From the NCBI RefSeq assembly GCF_004307455.1, contig NZ_SEWX01000005.1, positions 248,001-312,000 of the forward strand: a DNA stretch of 64,000 nucleotides, given 5' to 3'. Shown piece after piece: positions 51,642 through 61,374 of the stretch. The translations under genes were made by a program, and so were the position numbers. The DNA comes from Aquirufa nivalisilvae. Its GTDB lineage: Bacteria; Bacteroidota; Bacteroidia; Cytophagales; Spirosomataceae. Positions within the stretch are counted from its first letter, which is position 1, and every line of letters begins with the position of its first letter. A model generated the notes under the pieces. The model was not told the origin of the DNA and did not search any database. It saw only the letters and a list, made by a program, of their open reading frames with translations.

Positions 51642-54598
51642 ATTTTTATCTGAGGATTGGCTAAGGATTGATATAGAATTTCAACAGTATGGTATGCATT
51701 TTTATCGATACCATCTTTGATTTGATGCCTACATGAGGTACCGTTACTTGCTACAATGGTTGAACTTGGCTTGGATAAAATAGTTGGGAATAATACTAAG
51801 TTGGCTATTTGTTTAGAAATCTTGAAATGCTTCTTTTCATAGCCAAAAGAACCAGCCATACCACAGCATCCTGAAGGTATTAATTCTACTTCATGTCCTT
51901 CTGGAAATGCTAATACTTGTCGAGTCGAACTTAATCCTGCAATGGATTTTTGATGACAATGACCATGTAAAATTATTTTTCTGGTTTTTGTTCCAAAGGA
52001 AGATTTTTGAATTCGTTTGGATTTGATTTCTCTAGCTAAGAATTCATCGATTAGTAAGCAGTTATCTTTCAGTTGGAGGGCATCATTTCTTAGTTCAGGA
52101 TCTACTAAATCAGGAATTTCATCACGGAAACTAAGGATGGCACTTGGTTCTAAACCGATAAATGGTGTTTCTGAACTTATTATATTCTTTAAGGAAAGCA
52201 CATTATGATTGGCTAATTTCTTAGCCTCAATGAGCATTCCTTTTGATAAATAACTTCTTCCACTGATAATTCCTTTAGGTATTTCTACTCCATACCCAAG
52301 TTCATTTAAGAGAGCAATGGCTTTTTTGCCTATAGCTACATCATTATAATTGGTAAATTCATCAGCAAAAAAGTAAACCATGCCCAAAGGCTTCTCACTT
52401 TGGTTAATTCGTTTTTTGTACTGTGAAAACCATTCTTCAAGGCTTGTAAATGAAACCCTAGGTAGACTTCTTTCCCATGAGAATCCCATAAAGCTTTTAA
52501 TAATGACACTACTAAGTGGGAATTCGATGGCAAAATTGTAGAGAGGGGATATTTTTCTTACCCAATTTTGAATGCTAGGAAAATGGCCAATCAATTGGGT
52601 TCTCCAAGGAGTACCATGATCAATATAACTCTGTTGAAGTGTTTCCGCTTTTAGTTTACTGATATCTACTCCAGAAGGACATTCGGTTTGGCAACCTTTG
52701 CATGAAAGACATAAATCCAATATTTCCTTTAATTGTGGTTCAGAAAATGGTTTTTCAACATCAGAGCTTAGAATTTGCCGCAACATGTTGGCTCTTGCCC
52801 TAGTGCTATCTTTTTCCTGGAGAGTAGCCATATAACTGGGGCACATGGTTCCCCCAGATAAAGCTGTTTTTTTACAATCTCCTGAACCAGAGCATTTTTC
52901 AGCCAGGGTAAGGGGATTGTTTAATGCACCATAATTGAAAAAATAGCTTTGTTTTTGAGGGCTTTTATCTTGAATCCGGAATGCTTCATCCATGGGAGGC
53001 GTATGTACTATTTTCCCAGGATTTAGTGTTTTGTTTGGGTCAAAGATATGCTTGATCTCTTGAAATAGATCATAAATTTCAGCTCCCATGATTTCAGGAA
53101 TAAATTCCCCCCGAAGTCTTCCATCTCCATGTTCACCACTTAAAGAACCTTGATATTTTTTAAGGATTTTGACTGTTTCTTCTAATAATAAACGGAAAAG
53201 CTTTTTGCCATCTTCTGATTTTAAATCTAGGAATGGTTCAATATGCAGTTCCCCAGCTCCGGCATGAGCATAAAAAGCCGCTTGTACTTGATGTTTTTGA
53301 AGTAATTCTTGTATATCAGCTACGTAATGAGGTAAGTCCTCGGGGTCTACAGCACAATCTTCAATTAAATTTACAGCCTGTTTTTTACCAATAATATTTC
53401 TAATTAACCCTAAACCTGCTTTACGAATATCCCAACCTTTGGAAATTTCTTCACCAGTCAATGTAGGTGAAGCATATCCAATACTTTGAGCATTCAATTG
53501 TTCGATAAATCGATTGGCTTTATTTTCACTGTTGGATGCTTCATCACCTCGGAACTCCACCATTAGAATGGCAGCTGGTTTACCTTGAATAAAATCACGG
53601 TCTTTTTGGAATTGAGGATGACCTTCCGTAAATGAAAGGATAAAATCATCCACTAATTCGGACGCTGTAGGCTGACAAGCTAAAGCTACTAAATTAGCTT
53701 GCAGCGATTCTTGAATGGAATGGCAATGGACGCAAACTAAAGAAACGTCGGGAGAGGGGATGTCTAACAACTGCAACCGAAGTGAATGAACTACCGCCAA
53801 TGTACCTTCTGATCCTGCGATGAGTGCCGATAGATTAAATGGCTTACCTAATGGATTAAAGGGCTGCATTTCCACCAAGGCATCTAAGGCATAACCAGTA
53901 TTTCTGCGTTTTATACTCGGTTTAGGGAATTTGCTTCTGATTAATTCCTGTAGGGTAGGATTATTTAAAATGCGATGTAATTCACGGTATATTTTACCTT
54001 CTAAATTCTGAAGACTCGTTTTTTTGTAAAATTCTTCATTGCTTAAGGGGTGCGTGTAAATATCGGTGCCATCAGCCAATATAGCCTTGGTTTCAATTAA
54101 ATGATCACGTACGTTACCCCAAACAATGGAATGTAATCCACAAGAATTATTTCCTACCATTCCACCCAATAGAGCTCTGTTGGCGGTTGAGGTTTCAGGA
54201 CCAAAGAATAATTCGGTTTTTTTGATGAATGTGTTTAAATCATCTCGCACAATGCCTGGCTCTACCCAAACGGTTTTTTCTTTCTTATTTAATGAAATGA
54301 TTTTACTCATGGCAGAAGATACTTCCATCACGATGCCATCACCAACAACTTGGCCAGCTAATGATGTTCCTGCTCCTCTGGGTATAATGCCTAATTTGTT
54401 GTTTTTGGCAAATTGAATTAAACGCTTGATGTCTTTTTGTGAAGCTGGAATTGCAACAGCTTGTGGTTGTACTTGATACACTGAGGCATCAGTTGCATAA
54501 ATTTTTCTGGCTATTTGAGATGATTGAGATGCATCAAAAAATAATTTCCCCTCAAAATGAGCAGATAATAGGTGATATTCTCGTTGACTCCAAGCCAT
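51638..54598 (-). CDS. FAD-binding and Fe-S oxidoreductase (D-lactate/2-hydroxyacid dehydrogenase-like)
   Basis: The 986-residue protein joins an FAD-linked oxidase (PCMH FAD domain about 45-280 with NKLGIIPRGAGTSLAGQVVG and LGGMVGNNSCGLHSIVWG; C-terminal cap about 285-545 with AGAGELHIEPFLD and GSLSGEHGDGRLRGEF) to a 4Fe-4S segment (CSGSGDCKKTALSGGTMCPS, and CLSCKGCQTECPSGVD) and a cysteine-rich CCG region (HGHCHQKSIAGLS, PSGCCGMAGSFGYEKKHFK). The same layout is found in YdiJ and Dld-II proteins that oxidise D-2-hydroxy acids. It may feed electrons to quinone; the substrate is uncertain. Confidence 0.93.
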   Translation of the reverse strand: MAWSQREYHLLSAHFEGKLFFDASQSSQIARKIYATDASVYQVQPQAVAIPASQKDIKRLIQFAKNNKLGIIPRGAGTSLAGQVVGDGIVMEVSSAMSKIISLNKKEKTVWVEPGIVRDDLNTFIKKTELFFGPETSTANRALLGGMVGNNSCGLHSIVWGNVRDHLIETKAILADGTDIYTHPLSNEEFYKKTSLQNLEGKIYRELHRILNNPTLQELIRSKFPKPSIKRRNTGYALDALVEMQPFNPLGKPFNLSALIAGSEGTLAVVHSLRLQLLDIPSPDVSLVCVHCHSIQESLQANLVALACQPTASELVDDFILSFTEGHPQFQKDRDFIQGKPAAILMVEFRGDEASNSENKANRFIEQLNAQSIGYASPTLTGEEISKGWDIRKAGLGLIRNIIGKKQAVNLIEDCAVDPEDLPHYVADIQELLQKHQVQAAFYAHAGAGELHIEPFLDLKSEDGKKLFRLLLEETVKILKKYQGSLSGEHGDGRLRGEFIPEIMGAEIYDLFQEIKHIFDPNKTLNPGKIVHTPPMDEAFRIQDKSPQKQSYFFNYGALNNPLTLAEKCSGSGDCKKTALSGGTMCPSYMATLQEKDSTRARANMLRQILSSDVEKPFSEPQLKEILDLCLSCKGCQTECPSGVDISKLKAETLQQSYIDHGTPWRTQLIGHFPSIQNWVRKISPLYNFAIEFPLSSVIIKSFMGFSWERSLPRVSFTSLEEWFSQYKKRINQSEKPLGMVYFFADEFTNYNDVAIGKKAIALLNELGYGVEIPKGIISGRSYLSKGMLIEAKKLANHNVLSLKNIISSETPFIGLEPSAILSFRDEIPDLVDPELRNDALQLKDNCLLIDEFLAREIKSKRIQKSSFGTKTRKIILHGHCHQKSIAGLSSTRQVLAFPEGHEVELIPSGCCGMAGSFGYEKKHFKISKQIANLVLFPTILSKPSSTIVASNGTSCRHQIKDGIDKNAYHTVEILYQSLANPQIKI

Positions 54599-54744
54599 GC
54601 GTCTAATTTAAGATGATAAAATTACAAAAATCCAGTCTTACCTACATATTGCCATTCAAAGTTTATACCATCTATTCATATAATTAGAAGAATATAAATA
54701 GAATTAGCTTAGTAACTTTAAGCTTATTGCCCAAATTCATAGCT

Positions 54745-55989
54745 ATGAAATTTCTAAGACAAGTATTTGAAAGTTTAGTTTTCGCCTACCAAGCACTTCG
54801 TTCCAACATCATGCGAACCACCTTATCCTTATTAGGTGTAAGTGTAGGTATTTTTGCTATTGTTGCGGTTTTTACGGCAGTTGATTCATTGAATGGAAAG
54901 ATTCGTTCTGAGATCGATTCTTTTGCTGGATCAGGGGTTTTATATGTTGGAAAATGGCCTTGGTTAATGCAAAACAATTACCCTTGGTGGAAATATTTGA
55001 ACCGTCCTGAGATGAAATATTCTGAGTTTAAATATTTAAAAGAAAATCTAACATCAGCACAAGCTGTTGCTATAATAGATGGAGGTAGAACTGCCTCTGT
55101 TAATCGAGGAAGTAGTAGTATGGATATCAATATTACGGGTGCAAGTTATGATTATAATCAAGTAACGAGTTGTCCAATTAATGAAGGAAGGTATTTCTTG
55201 CCTATTGAATCGGATAATGGTTTAAACGTAGCCATAATTGGCTCTAAAGTGGCAGAAAATCTATCTAATGGCGAATCTATGATTGGTCAAGTGATTAAAT
55301 TGAATGGAATTAAGTTTTCCGTGATTGGGGTAATTGAAAAGAAGGGAAATGATATGTTGGGTTTTGGTGGTACACCAGATGAGAAAGTAATTATCCCTTA
55401 TATCACTTATGCTACTATATTTCAAAAGGATAGACCACAGCCTGATATTTCCATTAAAGCATTTGAGGATGATGTCAACCAGCAAAACTTAGAAGGAGAT
55501 ATTTCAGGTTTGATGCGTAGTTTGCGTTCTATTAAACCTAAACAAGAGGATTCATTTTCGATCAATCGAATGGATGGATTAAATCAGTTTTTTGATGGGA
55601 TATTTTCAGTTCTTAATATAGCAGGAGCTTTGATTGCTGGTTTCTCCTTACTTGTAGGTGGGTTTGGTATCGCTAATATTATGTTTGTTTCAGTAAAGGA
55701 GAGAACTAATATTATTGGAATTCAAAAATCATTAGGAGCAAAGAATTATTTTATCATGTTCCAGTTTCTATTTGAAGCTGTATTTTTAAGTTTGATTGGA
55801 GGCTTAGTTGGAATAGGCCTCGTCGTTTTGATTACGCTTATACCTCAAGAAGCTTTGCCTTTAAGTCTTAGTTTTAAAAACATCATGAGTGGTTTAATGA
55901 TATCTAGTTTTATTGGAATATTATCAGGGATTATTCCAGCTTGGGTCGCTGCCAAGATGGATCCAGTTATTGCAATCCGCTCTAAATAG
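54745..55989 (+). CDS. ABC transporter permease (MacB/FtsX type)
   Basis: The 414-residue protein has the MacB layout: an N-terminal helix (MRTTLSLLGVSVGIFAIVAV), a large periplasmic MacB-like domain (about 50-285, with NITGASYDYNQVTSCPINEG), and three C-terminal helices of the FtsX domain ending with GIIPAWVAAKMDPVIAIRSK, a family ending. I start at ATG 54745, 18 nt inside a TTG-initiated frame. No ATPase gene or MacA-type adaptor is next to it, so its partners must lie elsewhere. It ends in a strong hairpin. Confidence 0.92.
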   Translation: MKFLRQVFESLVFAYQALRSNIMRTTLSLLGVSVGIFAIVAVFTAVDSLNGKIRSEIDSFAGSGVLYVGKWPWLMQNNYPWWKYLNRPEMKYSEFKYLKENLTSAQAVAIIDGGRTASVNRGSSSMDINITGASYDYNQVTSCPINEGRYFLPIESDNGLNVAIIGSKVAENLSNGESMIGQVIKLNGIKFSVIGVIEKKGNDMLGFGGTPDEKVIIPYITYATIFQKDRPQPDISIKAFEDDVNQQNLEGDISGLMRSLRSIKPKQEDSFSINRMDGLNQFFDGIFSVLNIAGALIAGFSLLVGGFGIANIMFVSVKERTNIIGIQKSLGAKNYFIMFQFLFEAVFLSLIGGLVGIGLVVLITLIPQEALPLSLSFKNIMSGLMISSFIGILSGIIPAWVAAKMDPVIAIRSK

Positions 55990-56017
55990 AAAAAGGCCAT
56001 CGAAAGATGGCCTTTTT
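55990..56017. terminator. Bidirectional terminator behind the permease gene
   Basis: AAAAAGGCCATC (55990-56001) pairs with GATGGCCTTTTT (56006-56017) closing a GAAA tetraloop. The stem is identical over 12 bp to that at 41922-41960, though the loops differ. Confidence 0.93.
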
Positions 56018-56036
56018 AGTATGGGGCAAATTTGAA

Positions 56037-56972
56037 TTATAAACTCAAAGTGCTTAATACCGAATTCATATTACGAACGGCATCAGCTGATTTATTGAAT
56101 GCAGCTTGCTCGTCATCAGTTAATTGATAGTCAACAATTTTCTCCCAACCGTTTTTACCTAAAACAACTGGAACACCTAAGCAGATGTCAGACTGTCCAT
56201 ATTCTCCATCAAGAGAAACGCAACATGCCATGATTTTTTTCTCGTCACGTACGATCGCTTCTACTAAAGCAGCACCTGCAGCACCCGGAGCATACCATGC
56301 TGATGTACCTAATAGACCTGTTAACGTAGCTCCACCTACCATGGTATCAGCAGCTACTTTATCTAGCGTTTCTGCAGATAAGAATTGGCTAACTGGAACA
56401 CCGTTGTACGTAGCTAAACGCTTCAAAGGAATCATGGTTGTATCTCCATGACCACCAATAACAGTTCCGTGAATATCATTGATTGACACATCCATAGCTT
56501 TGGCTAAATAGCATTTAAAACGTGCTGAGTCCAAAGTTCCACCCATACCTATAATACGGTGCTTATCTAATCCTGCTACCGACTTAGCTAAATAAGTCAT
56601 AGTATCCATAGGGTTAGAAATGATCACAATGATCGGGTTTTTAGAGAATTTTAAAATATTTTCTACAACACTCTTTACGATACCTGCATTAACTCCGATT
56701 AATTCTTCACGAGTCATACCTGGCTTTCTAGGTAAACCAGAAGTAATGACAACTACATCTGAATTAGCTGTTTTTGAATAATCATTGGTAGAACCTACTA
56801 ATTTGGTATCAAAACCTAAAAGCGAGGCGGTTTGGAACATATCTAAAGTTTTGCCTTCAGCAATACCTTCTTTGATGTCCAATAAAACTAATTCATCGGC
56901 TAATTCTTTTCTAGCGATGTTGTCAGCACATGTAGCACCTACGGCACCAGCTCCTACTACGGTAATTTTCAT
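56037..56972 (-). CDS. mdh: Malate dehydrogenase
   Basis: The 311-residue protein is of the LDH-like MDH group: VVGAGAVGATCADNIARKEL for NAD binding with Asp in LVLLDIKEGIAEG, the mobile loop GLPRKPGMTREELI carrying the substrate arginines, SNPMDTMTYLA, and the catalytic His in VIGGHGDTTMIPL. It interconverts malate and oxaloacetate in the TCA cycle. Upstream TAATTTAG on the minus strand is a one-mismatch -7 element. It converges on the FtsX-type permease across a hairpin. Confidence 0.97.
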   Translation of the reverse strand: MKITVVGAGAVGATCADNIARKELADELVLLDIKEGIAEGKTLDMFQTASLLGFDTKLVGSTNDYSKTANSDVVVITSGLPRKPGMTREELIGVNAGIVKSVVENILKFSKNPIIVIISNPMDTMTYLAKSVAGLDKHRIIGMGGTLDSARFKCYLAKAMDVSINDIHGTVIGGHGDTTMIPLKRLATYNGVPVSQFLSAETLDKVAADTMVGGATLTGLLGTSAWYAPGAAGAALVEAIVRDEKKIMACCVSLDGEYGQSDICLGVPVVLGKNGWEKIVDYQLTDDEQAAFNKSADAVRNMNSVLSTLSL

Positions 56973-57110
56973 TGTTGTGTGATTTTAATGATTCTTATGA
57001 GCAAAAAACTCCCCTAAATTACGACAAAACAGTTAAATATTTGTAAAACTATCAGGATTATATAAATAAGGATAAGACCTGCTAGATTTTGGTATCCAAT
57101 TTGTATATTT

Positions 57111-57548
57111 ATGGATAATTCAATGTTTATGACTAGAAAAATCACTTTTATTGATCGGATTTTGAGCTCCCAATTTTTCAAAGAAGCTTTGGATAAAGGG
57201 GAGGACTTAATGGCTAACAATAAATATGGTTTGTTAAATTTGGTGAAAAGAGCTTTGCAAAAAGTGAATGAAACGGCTGCACAAAGTAATTTGTCGGTTG
57301 TTCGTTTGTTAAATCACTACATTGTATTGTTTAGTCAATTGATTAAGGCGTATGTTCAAGGAACTTACCGTAAACTACCTGCGGTAACTCTGGCAAAAAT
57401 TGCTGCCGTTTTGATTTACTTTATATCACCTTTTGATTTCATACCTGATTTATTGCCAATTATTGGTTTTACAGATGATTTGGCATTGGTTTTATGGGTA
57501 GGTAAATCAATCAAACAAGAACTGGATGAATTTGAAAAACAAATGTAA
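57111..57548 (+). CDS. YkvA family protein (DUF1232)
   Basis: The 145-residue protein has a helical N-terminal part and the DUF1232 core: VTLAKIAAVLIYFISPFDFI then PDLLPIIGFTDDLALVLWVG, a hydrophobic hairpin with the conserved SPFDxIPD motif. It is probably membrane-associated. The overlapping minus-strand frame at 57014-57220 is not a gene. Either ATG 57111 or ATG 57129 may be used. Function unknown. Confidence 0.9.
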   Translation: MDNSMFMTRKITFIDRILSSQFFKEALDKGEDLMANNKYGLLNLVKRALQKVNETAAQSNLSVVRLLNHYIVLFSQLIKAYVQGTYRKLPAVTLAKIAAVLIYFISPFDFIPDLLPIIGFTDDLALVLWVGKSIKQELDEFEKQM

Positions 57549-57616
57549 TCTTTGGCCTTAGAAGAAGGATTTTTAATTAGTATTGAATATATTTACAAAA
57601 TTTTTAAATACAGAAA

Positions 57617-57826
57617 ATGATGAGCATAGCAAGTATATTGTTGTTTTTGAACGGTTTAGGTGGTGGAGAGCTTTTATTAATAGGTTTAGCCATACTATTG
57701 TTCTTTGGTGGAAAGAAGTTACCTGAGTTAATGCGTGGACTAGGTAAAGGTATCCGTGAATTTCAGGATGCTAAAAATGAAGTAAAAGATCAAATCAATA
57801 AAGAACTAGACGAGACTAAGAAGTAA
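57617..57826 (+). CDS. tatA: Twin-arginine translocase subunit TatA/E
   Basis: The 69-residue protein has the TatA plan: a membrane helix (ASILLFLNGLGGGELLLIGL, then AILLFFGGKKLPEL) with the FGGKKLPEL hinge, an amphipathic helix (MRGLGKGIREFQDAKNEVKD) and an acidic tail. It oligomerises to pass folded proteins; a Tat-type signal occurs on the Gfo/Idh/MocA protein at 15.5-16.9 kb. TatC is not in the window. It lies 78 nt ahead of gatA. Confidence 0.95.
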   Translation: MMSIASILLFLNGLGGGELLLIGLAILLFFGGKKLPELMRGLGKGIREFQDAKNEVKDQINKELDETKK

Positions 57827-57904
57827 TTCTTTGTTTGACTTATTTATCTGCATAGTTGGACTTGTCCAACTATGCTTTTGTGTTTTATTGAATACCCCAT
57901 TTGG

Positions 57905-59320
57905 ATGAATATATCCCAGTTAAAATACCGTGATTTAAGAAATTTGTTGGACCAAGGTCAGTTGACCTGTGTGGACATAGTAACGTATTATTTGTCTCAA
58001 ATTGAGGCACATAATTCCAAGTTGAACGCTTTTTTGGAAGTATATGCTGAAGAAGCTTTAGAGAAAGCTGCTCTTATAGACCAGAAATTACAATCAGGTA
58101 CTGCTGGAGAATTAGCGGGACTCGTCATAGGGATTAAAGACCTACTTTGCTATGAGAATCATCGATCTTATGCAGGGAGTAAAATCTTAGACACATTTAA
58201 ATCTACCTTTTCTGCAACAGCCGTACAAAGATTGCTGGATCAAGATGCGATTGTTATTGGACGACAAAATTGTGATGAATTTGGTATGGGATCCACGAAC
58301 GAAAATTCAGCTTATGGCCCAGTATTAAATTTTAAAAATACGGCCCATGTTGCTGGAGGAAGCTCAGGAGGGTCAGCAGTCGCTGTTCAAGCCAATATGT
58401 GTCATATTTCCTTAGGAACAGATACAGGCGGTTCAATACGTATGCCGGCCGCTTTTTGTGGTGTAGCTGGCCTGAAACCGACTTATGGTCGTGTTTCTAG
58501 ATGGGGATTGATAGCTTATGCATCTTCTTTTGATACCATTGGGCCCATGGCTCTTCAAGTAGATGATTTAGCTTTAGTATTGAAATATATTTCTGGTGCT
58601 GATGGACAAGATAGCACCGTGGTTTCCCCAAATGAATTCAAGGAAAAGAAGCCTACAAGCGGAAAAAGAATCGCATATATCAAAGAAATGGCTGAACATC
58701 CAAGTCTTCAATTGGATATAAAAAAGGCATTCTTTGAGCGACTTGAACAATTGAAGTTGAAAGGATATGAGGTGGTAGGAGTTGATTTTCCATATGTGGA
58801 AGCATTATTGCCGACATACTATGTTTTAACAACAGCAGAAGCGAGTTCTAATTTATCAAGATTTGATGGGGTTAAGTTCGGTCATAGAACCGAAGTTCCA
58901 ACCAAAGATCTTTTAGATATGTATAAAAAAACGCGAGATGAGGCATTTGGAGAGGAAGTTAAGCGAAGAATTATGCTAGGTACCTTTGTTTTAAGTGCAG
59001 ATTATTATGATGCATATTATACAAAAGCACAAAAAGTACGTCGATTGATCAAAGAATTTACCCAAAGCTTATTGCAGGAATATGATTTTTTAGTTTCCCC
59101 GACAACATCTTCAACAGCCTACCGTTTGGGAGAGAAGACTTTAGATCCATTACAGATGTATTTAGGGGATTTATTTACTGTGCAGGCCAATGTGGCGGGT
59201 TTACCAGCCATTTCTATTCCCATGGGAGTAGATGCACAATCTTTACCTATGGGTTTTCAAATTATGGCAGATGTCTTTCAAGAAGAAGCCATACTCAATT
59301 TAGCTACAGAATTAGTTTAA
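57905..59320 (+). CDS. gatA: Asp-tRNA(Asn)/Glu-tRNA(Gln) amidotransferase subunit A
   Basis: I start at ATG 57905 (471 residues), an in-frame extension from 57872 having no family match. The amidase triad is K78 (GIKDL), S153 in GGSSGGSA and nucleophile S177 in LGTDTGGSIRMPAAFCG. RLLDQDAIVIGRQNCDEFGM and AGLKPTYGRVSRWGLIAYAS are typical GatA segments. It releases ammonia from glutamine to amidate misacylated tRNA with GatB and GatC, neither present here. It is 4 nt ahead of the transglycosylase gene. Confidence 0.96.
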   Translation: MNISQLKYRDLRNLLDQGQLTCVDIVTYYLSQIEAHNSKLNAFLEVYAEEALEKAALIDQKLQSGTAGELAGLVIGIKDLLCYENHRSYAGSKILDTFKSTFSATAVQRLLDQDAIVIGRQNCDEFGMGSTNENSAYGPVLNFKNTAHVAGGSSGGSAVAVQANMCHISLGTDTGGSIRMPAAFCGVAGLKPTYGRVSRWGLIAYASSFDTIGPMALQVDDLALVLKYISGADGQDSTVVSPNEFKEKKPTSGKRIAYIKEMAEHPSLQLDIKKAFFERLEQLKLKGYEVVGVDFPYVEALLPTYYVLTTAEASSNLSRFDGVKFGHRTEVPTKDLLDMYKKTRDEAFGEEVKRRIMLGTFVLSADYYDAYYTKAQKVRRLIKEFTQSLLQEYDFLVSPTTSSTAYRLGEKTLDPLQMYLGDLFTVQANVAGLPAISIPMGVDAQSLPMGFQIMADVFQEEAILNLATELV

Positions 59321-59324
59321 TATC

Positions 59325-60755
59325 TTGAATAAGAAGAGCCTATATAGTGTATTGTTCCTGTTGCTTATTGTTAATTCAATAAGTAGAGCTCAGGTATGGA
59401 ATTCATTTAAGCCCATTTTAGATGAACGAGTAATTGATTCTTTGGCTCAATATGAGCAAGGTTCTCCTACAGCTTGGATGATTGATCCAGCTTTGATCGA
59501 AGGGCGTTTGAAGCAAATGAGGAATCAAATTCCTTTACCATATAATTTCTACGTACATCAATTTGTTGAATATTTTGCCTTTAGGAAGTCGGACTTTACC
59601 CAAAGGATGTTGGAAAAGCGTGATTTGTATTTTCCTATTTATGAGAAATACTTAAAACAATATAATCTTCCAGATGAATTGAAGTATTTATCTTTGATAG
59701 AATCAGGTCTTGACCCCAAAGCATTATCTAATAAAGGCGCAGGCGGACTTTGGCAATTTATGCCTTATACGGCGCGTGGAGATTTTGGTCTTCGGGTAGA
59801 TTCTTATATTGACGAACGGTTTGATCCAGAAAGAGCAACAGAGGCGGCAAGCAAATATTTAAGGCAATTATACCGCATTTTTGGGGATTGGCACTTAGCT
59901 TTGGCAGCATATAATACGGGCCCGGGTAATGTAAAAAGAGCGATTAGAAACTGTAAGGGGTCGGATGATTTCTGGGGAATTTATCCTTGTTTACCCAAGC
60001 AAACCCGAGCTTATGTACCTCAGTTTATCGCTATGGCCTACATGATGAATTATCATTGGGATCATGCTATTCATCCAGAAACTTGGGCCAGCCATGTACC
60101 ATCTGATACCTTACAAATCAATGGTTATTTGAACCTAAGTGTTTTTGCTTCTTTGGCCAAGATATCCATGGATACCTTGAAAAAATTAAATCCGCATGTT
60201 TTAACTCATTATTTACCTAAGGATTCTAAATCATTTGTTTTAAAGATCCCTAAAAATAGAGCTGAATATTTTCAATTAAATAGAAAGCAGATACTAGATT
60301 CTGCTGGATTGGCGGCTATTTCAATCCAACCACTTTTATCCACTGATACAAGTGCTACTATGCAAATGCGCATGGTCAAAGTTCGGTATAAAGTTAAAAA
60401 AGGTGAGACCATCTATGAAGTAGCACGAAAATTTGAGATTTCTGTATTTGAACTTAAAAGGATTAACCGTTTAAGAAGAAATCGCTTGAAAAAAGGTCAA
60501 AATTTGTTTGTTTTGGAAAAGCAATGGTTTCCCGTTAAATCAATTGCTAAAGTAGCTGACACTTCAGTTGTTAAATTGACCAGTAAACAATTAGTTTCTA
60601 AAAAGAAGAAAGTAAAATATTATTTAGTTCGTTCAGGTGATACCTTGTCTGATATCGCTGATAAGCATGATGGATTGACAGTGGCTAAAATTAAAAAATT
60701 AAATCGCTTGCGTTCCGCGGTCTTAAAACCTGGAATGCGACTAAGAATATCCTAA
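59325..60755 (+). CDS. Membrane-bound lytic murein transglycosylase (MltD-like) with LysM repeats
   Basis: The 476-residue exported protein (signal KKSLYSVLFLLLIVNSISRA) has a GH23 lysozyme-like domain: ELKYLSLIESGLDPKALSNK with the catalytic Glu, GAGGLWQFMPYTARGDFG and LALAAYNTGPGNVKRAI. Two LysM domains follow (YKVKKGETIYEVARKFEI near 355-400; YYLVRSGDTLSDIADKHDG near 430-476), which bind glycan. It cleaves peptidoglycan. The start codon is TTG at 59325, with the gatA stop only 4 nt before it. The next gene, ruvA, follows after 2 nt. Confidence 0.94.
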   Translation: MNKKSLYSVLFLLLIVNSISRAQVWNSFKPILDERVIDSLAQYEQGSPTAWMIDPALIEGRLKQMRNQIPLPYNFYVHQFVEYFAFRKSDFTQRMLEKRDLYFPIYEKYLKQYNLPDELKYLSLIESGLDPKALSNKGAGGLWQFMPYTARGDFGLRVDSYIDERFDPERATEAASKYLRQLYRIFGDWHLALAAYNTGPGNVKRAIRNCKGSDDFWGIYPCLPKQTRAYVPQFIAMAYMMNYHWDHAIHPETWASHVPSDTLQINGYLNLSVFASLAKISMDTLKKLNPHVLTHYLPKDSKSFVLKIPKNRAEYFQLNRKQILDSAGLAAISIQPLLSTDTSATMQMRMVKVRYKVKKGETIYEVARKFEISVFELKRINRLRRNRLKKGQNLFVLEKQWFPVKSIAKVADTSVVKLTSKQLVSKKKKVKYYLVRSGDTLSDIADKHDGLTVAKIKKLNRLRSAVLKPGMRLRIS

Positions 60756-60757
60756 AG

Positions 60758-61345
60758 ATGATTGCATATTTGCAAGGTAAATTAGCTCATAAAGATCGGA
60801 CTCATGTCATTATAGATGTGAATGGTGTAGGTTATGAGGTCAAAATTTCGTTACAAACTTATGATAGTTTGGCAAATGGGCTTGAATCCATTAAGCTTTT
60901 CACTCATCTTCAAATCAAGGAAGATTCACACACTTTAGTGGGTTTCCATAGTATGGATGAGAAATTCCTGTTTTTAGATTTAATCAGTGTTTCTGGAATA
61001 GGCTTGAGTACAGCCTTAGTGATGTTATCTTCTTTTTCTTCTGGAGAAATTAGAGCTGCCATCATGAATGAAAACATTGGTTTGATTCAATCCATTAAAG
61101 GAATTGGTTCTAAGACAGCCCAACGTGTCATTTTGGAGTTGAAAGACAAATGTAAAAAGGATGCCATGTTTGTAGAGGCAGGTTTAGCCTCTCACGATCA
61201 ATCATATGGTGTTAAACAAGAGGCTTTAGCGGCACTTGTTACCTTAGGAATTGCTAGAGGAGTTGCTGAGAAAAGTCTGGATAGTTTAATAAAAAGTAAT
61301 CCAGATGCTTCTATTGAGCAATTAATTAAGTTGGCTCTTCGTTAA
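60758..61345 (+). CDS. ruvA: Holliday junction DNA helicase subunit RuvA
   Basis: The 195-residue protein has all three RuvA domains: OB-fold (IAYLQGKLAHKDRTHVIIDV, with GVGYEVKISLQTYD), the double helix-hairpin-helix (LISVSGIGLSTALVMLSSFS and IKGIGSKTAQRVILELKDKC), and the C-terminal domain III (QEALAALVTLGIARGVAEKS). It clamps four-way junctions and directs RuvB. It lies between the transglycosylase gene and sprA, an order known in Bacteroidota. Confidence 0.98.
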   Translation: MIAYLQGKLAHKDRTHVIIDVNGVGYEVKISLQTYDSLANGLESIKLFTHLQIKEDSHTLVGFHSMDEKFLFLDLISVSGIGLSTALVMLSSFSSGEIRAAIMNENIGLIQSIKGIGSKTAQRVILELKDKCKKDAMFVEAGLASHDQSYGVKQEALAALVTLGIARGVAEKSLDSLIKSNPDASIEQLIKLALR

Positions 61346-61374
61346 ATTGGTTTAAAATTGATTCCCAGATAATT

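Noticed and set aside
57014-57220. Minus-strand 68-codon frame opposite the YkvA-family gene
   Set aside because: It lies across the start of a well-supported DUF1232 gene, has no promoter or family, and its hydrophobicity comes from the complementary strand.
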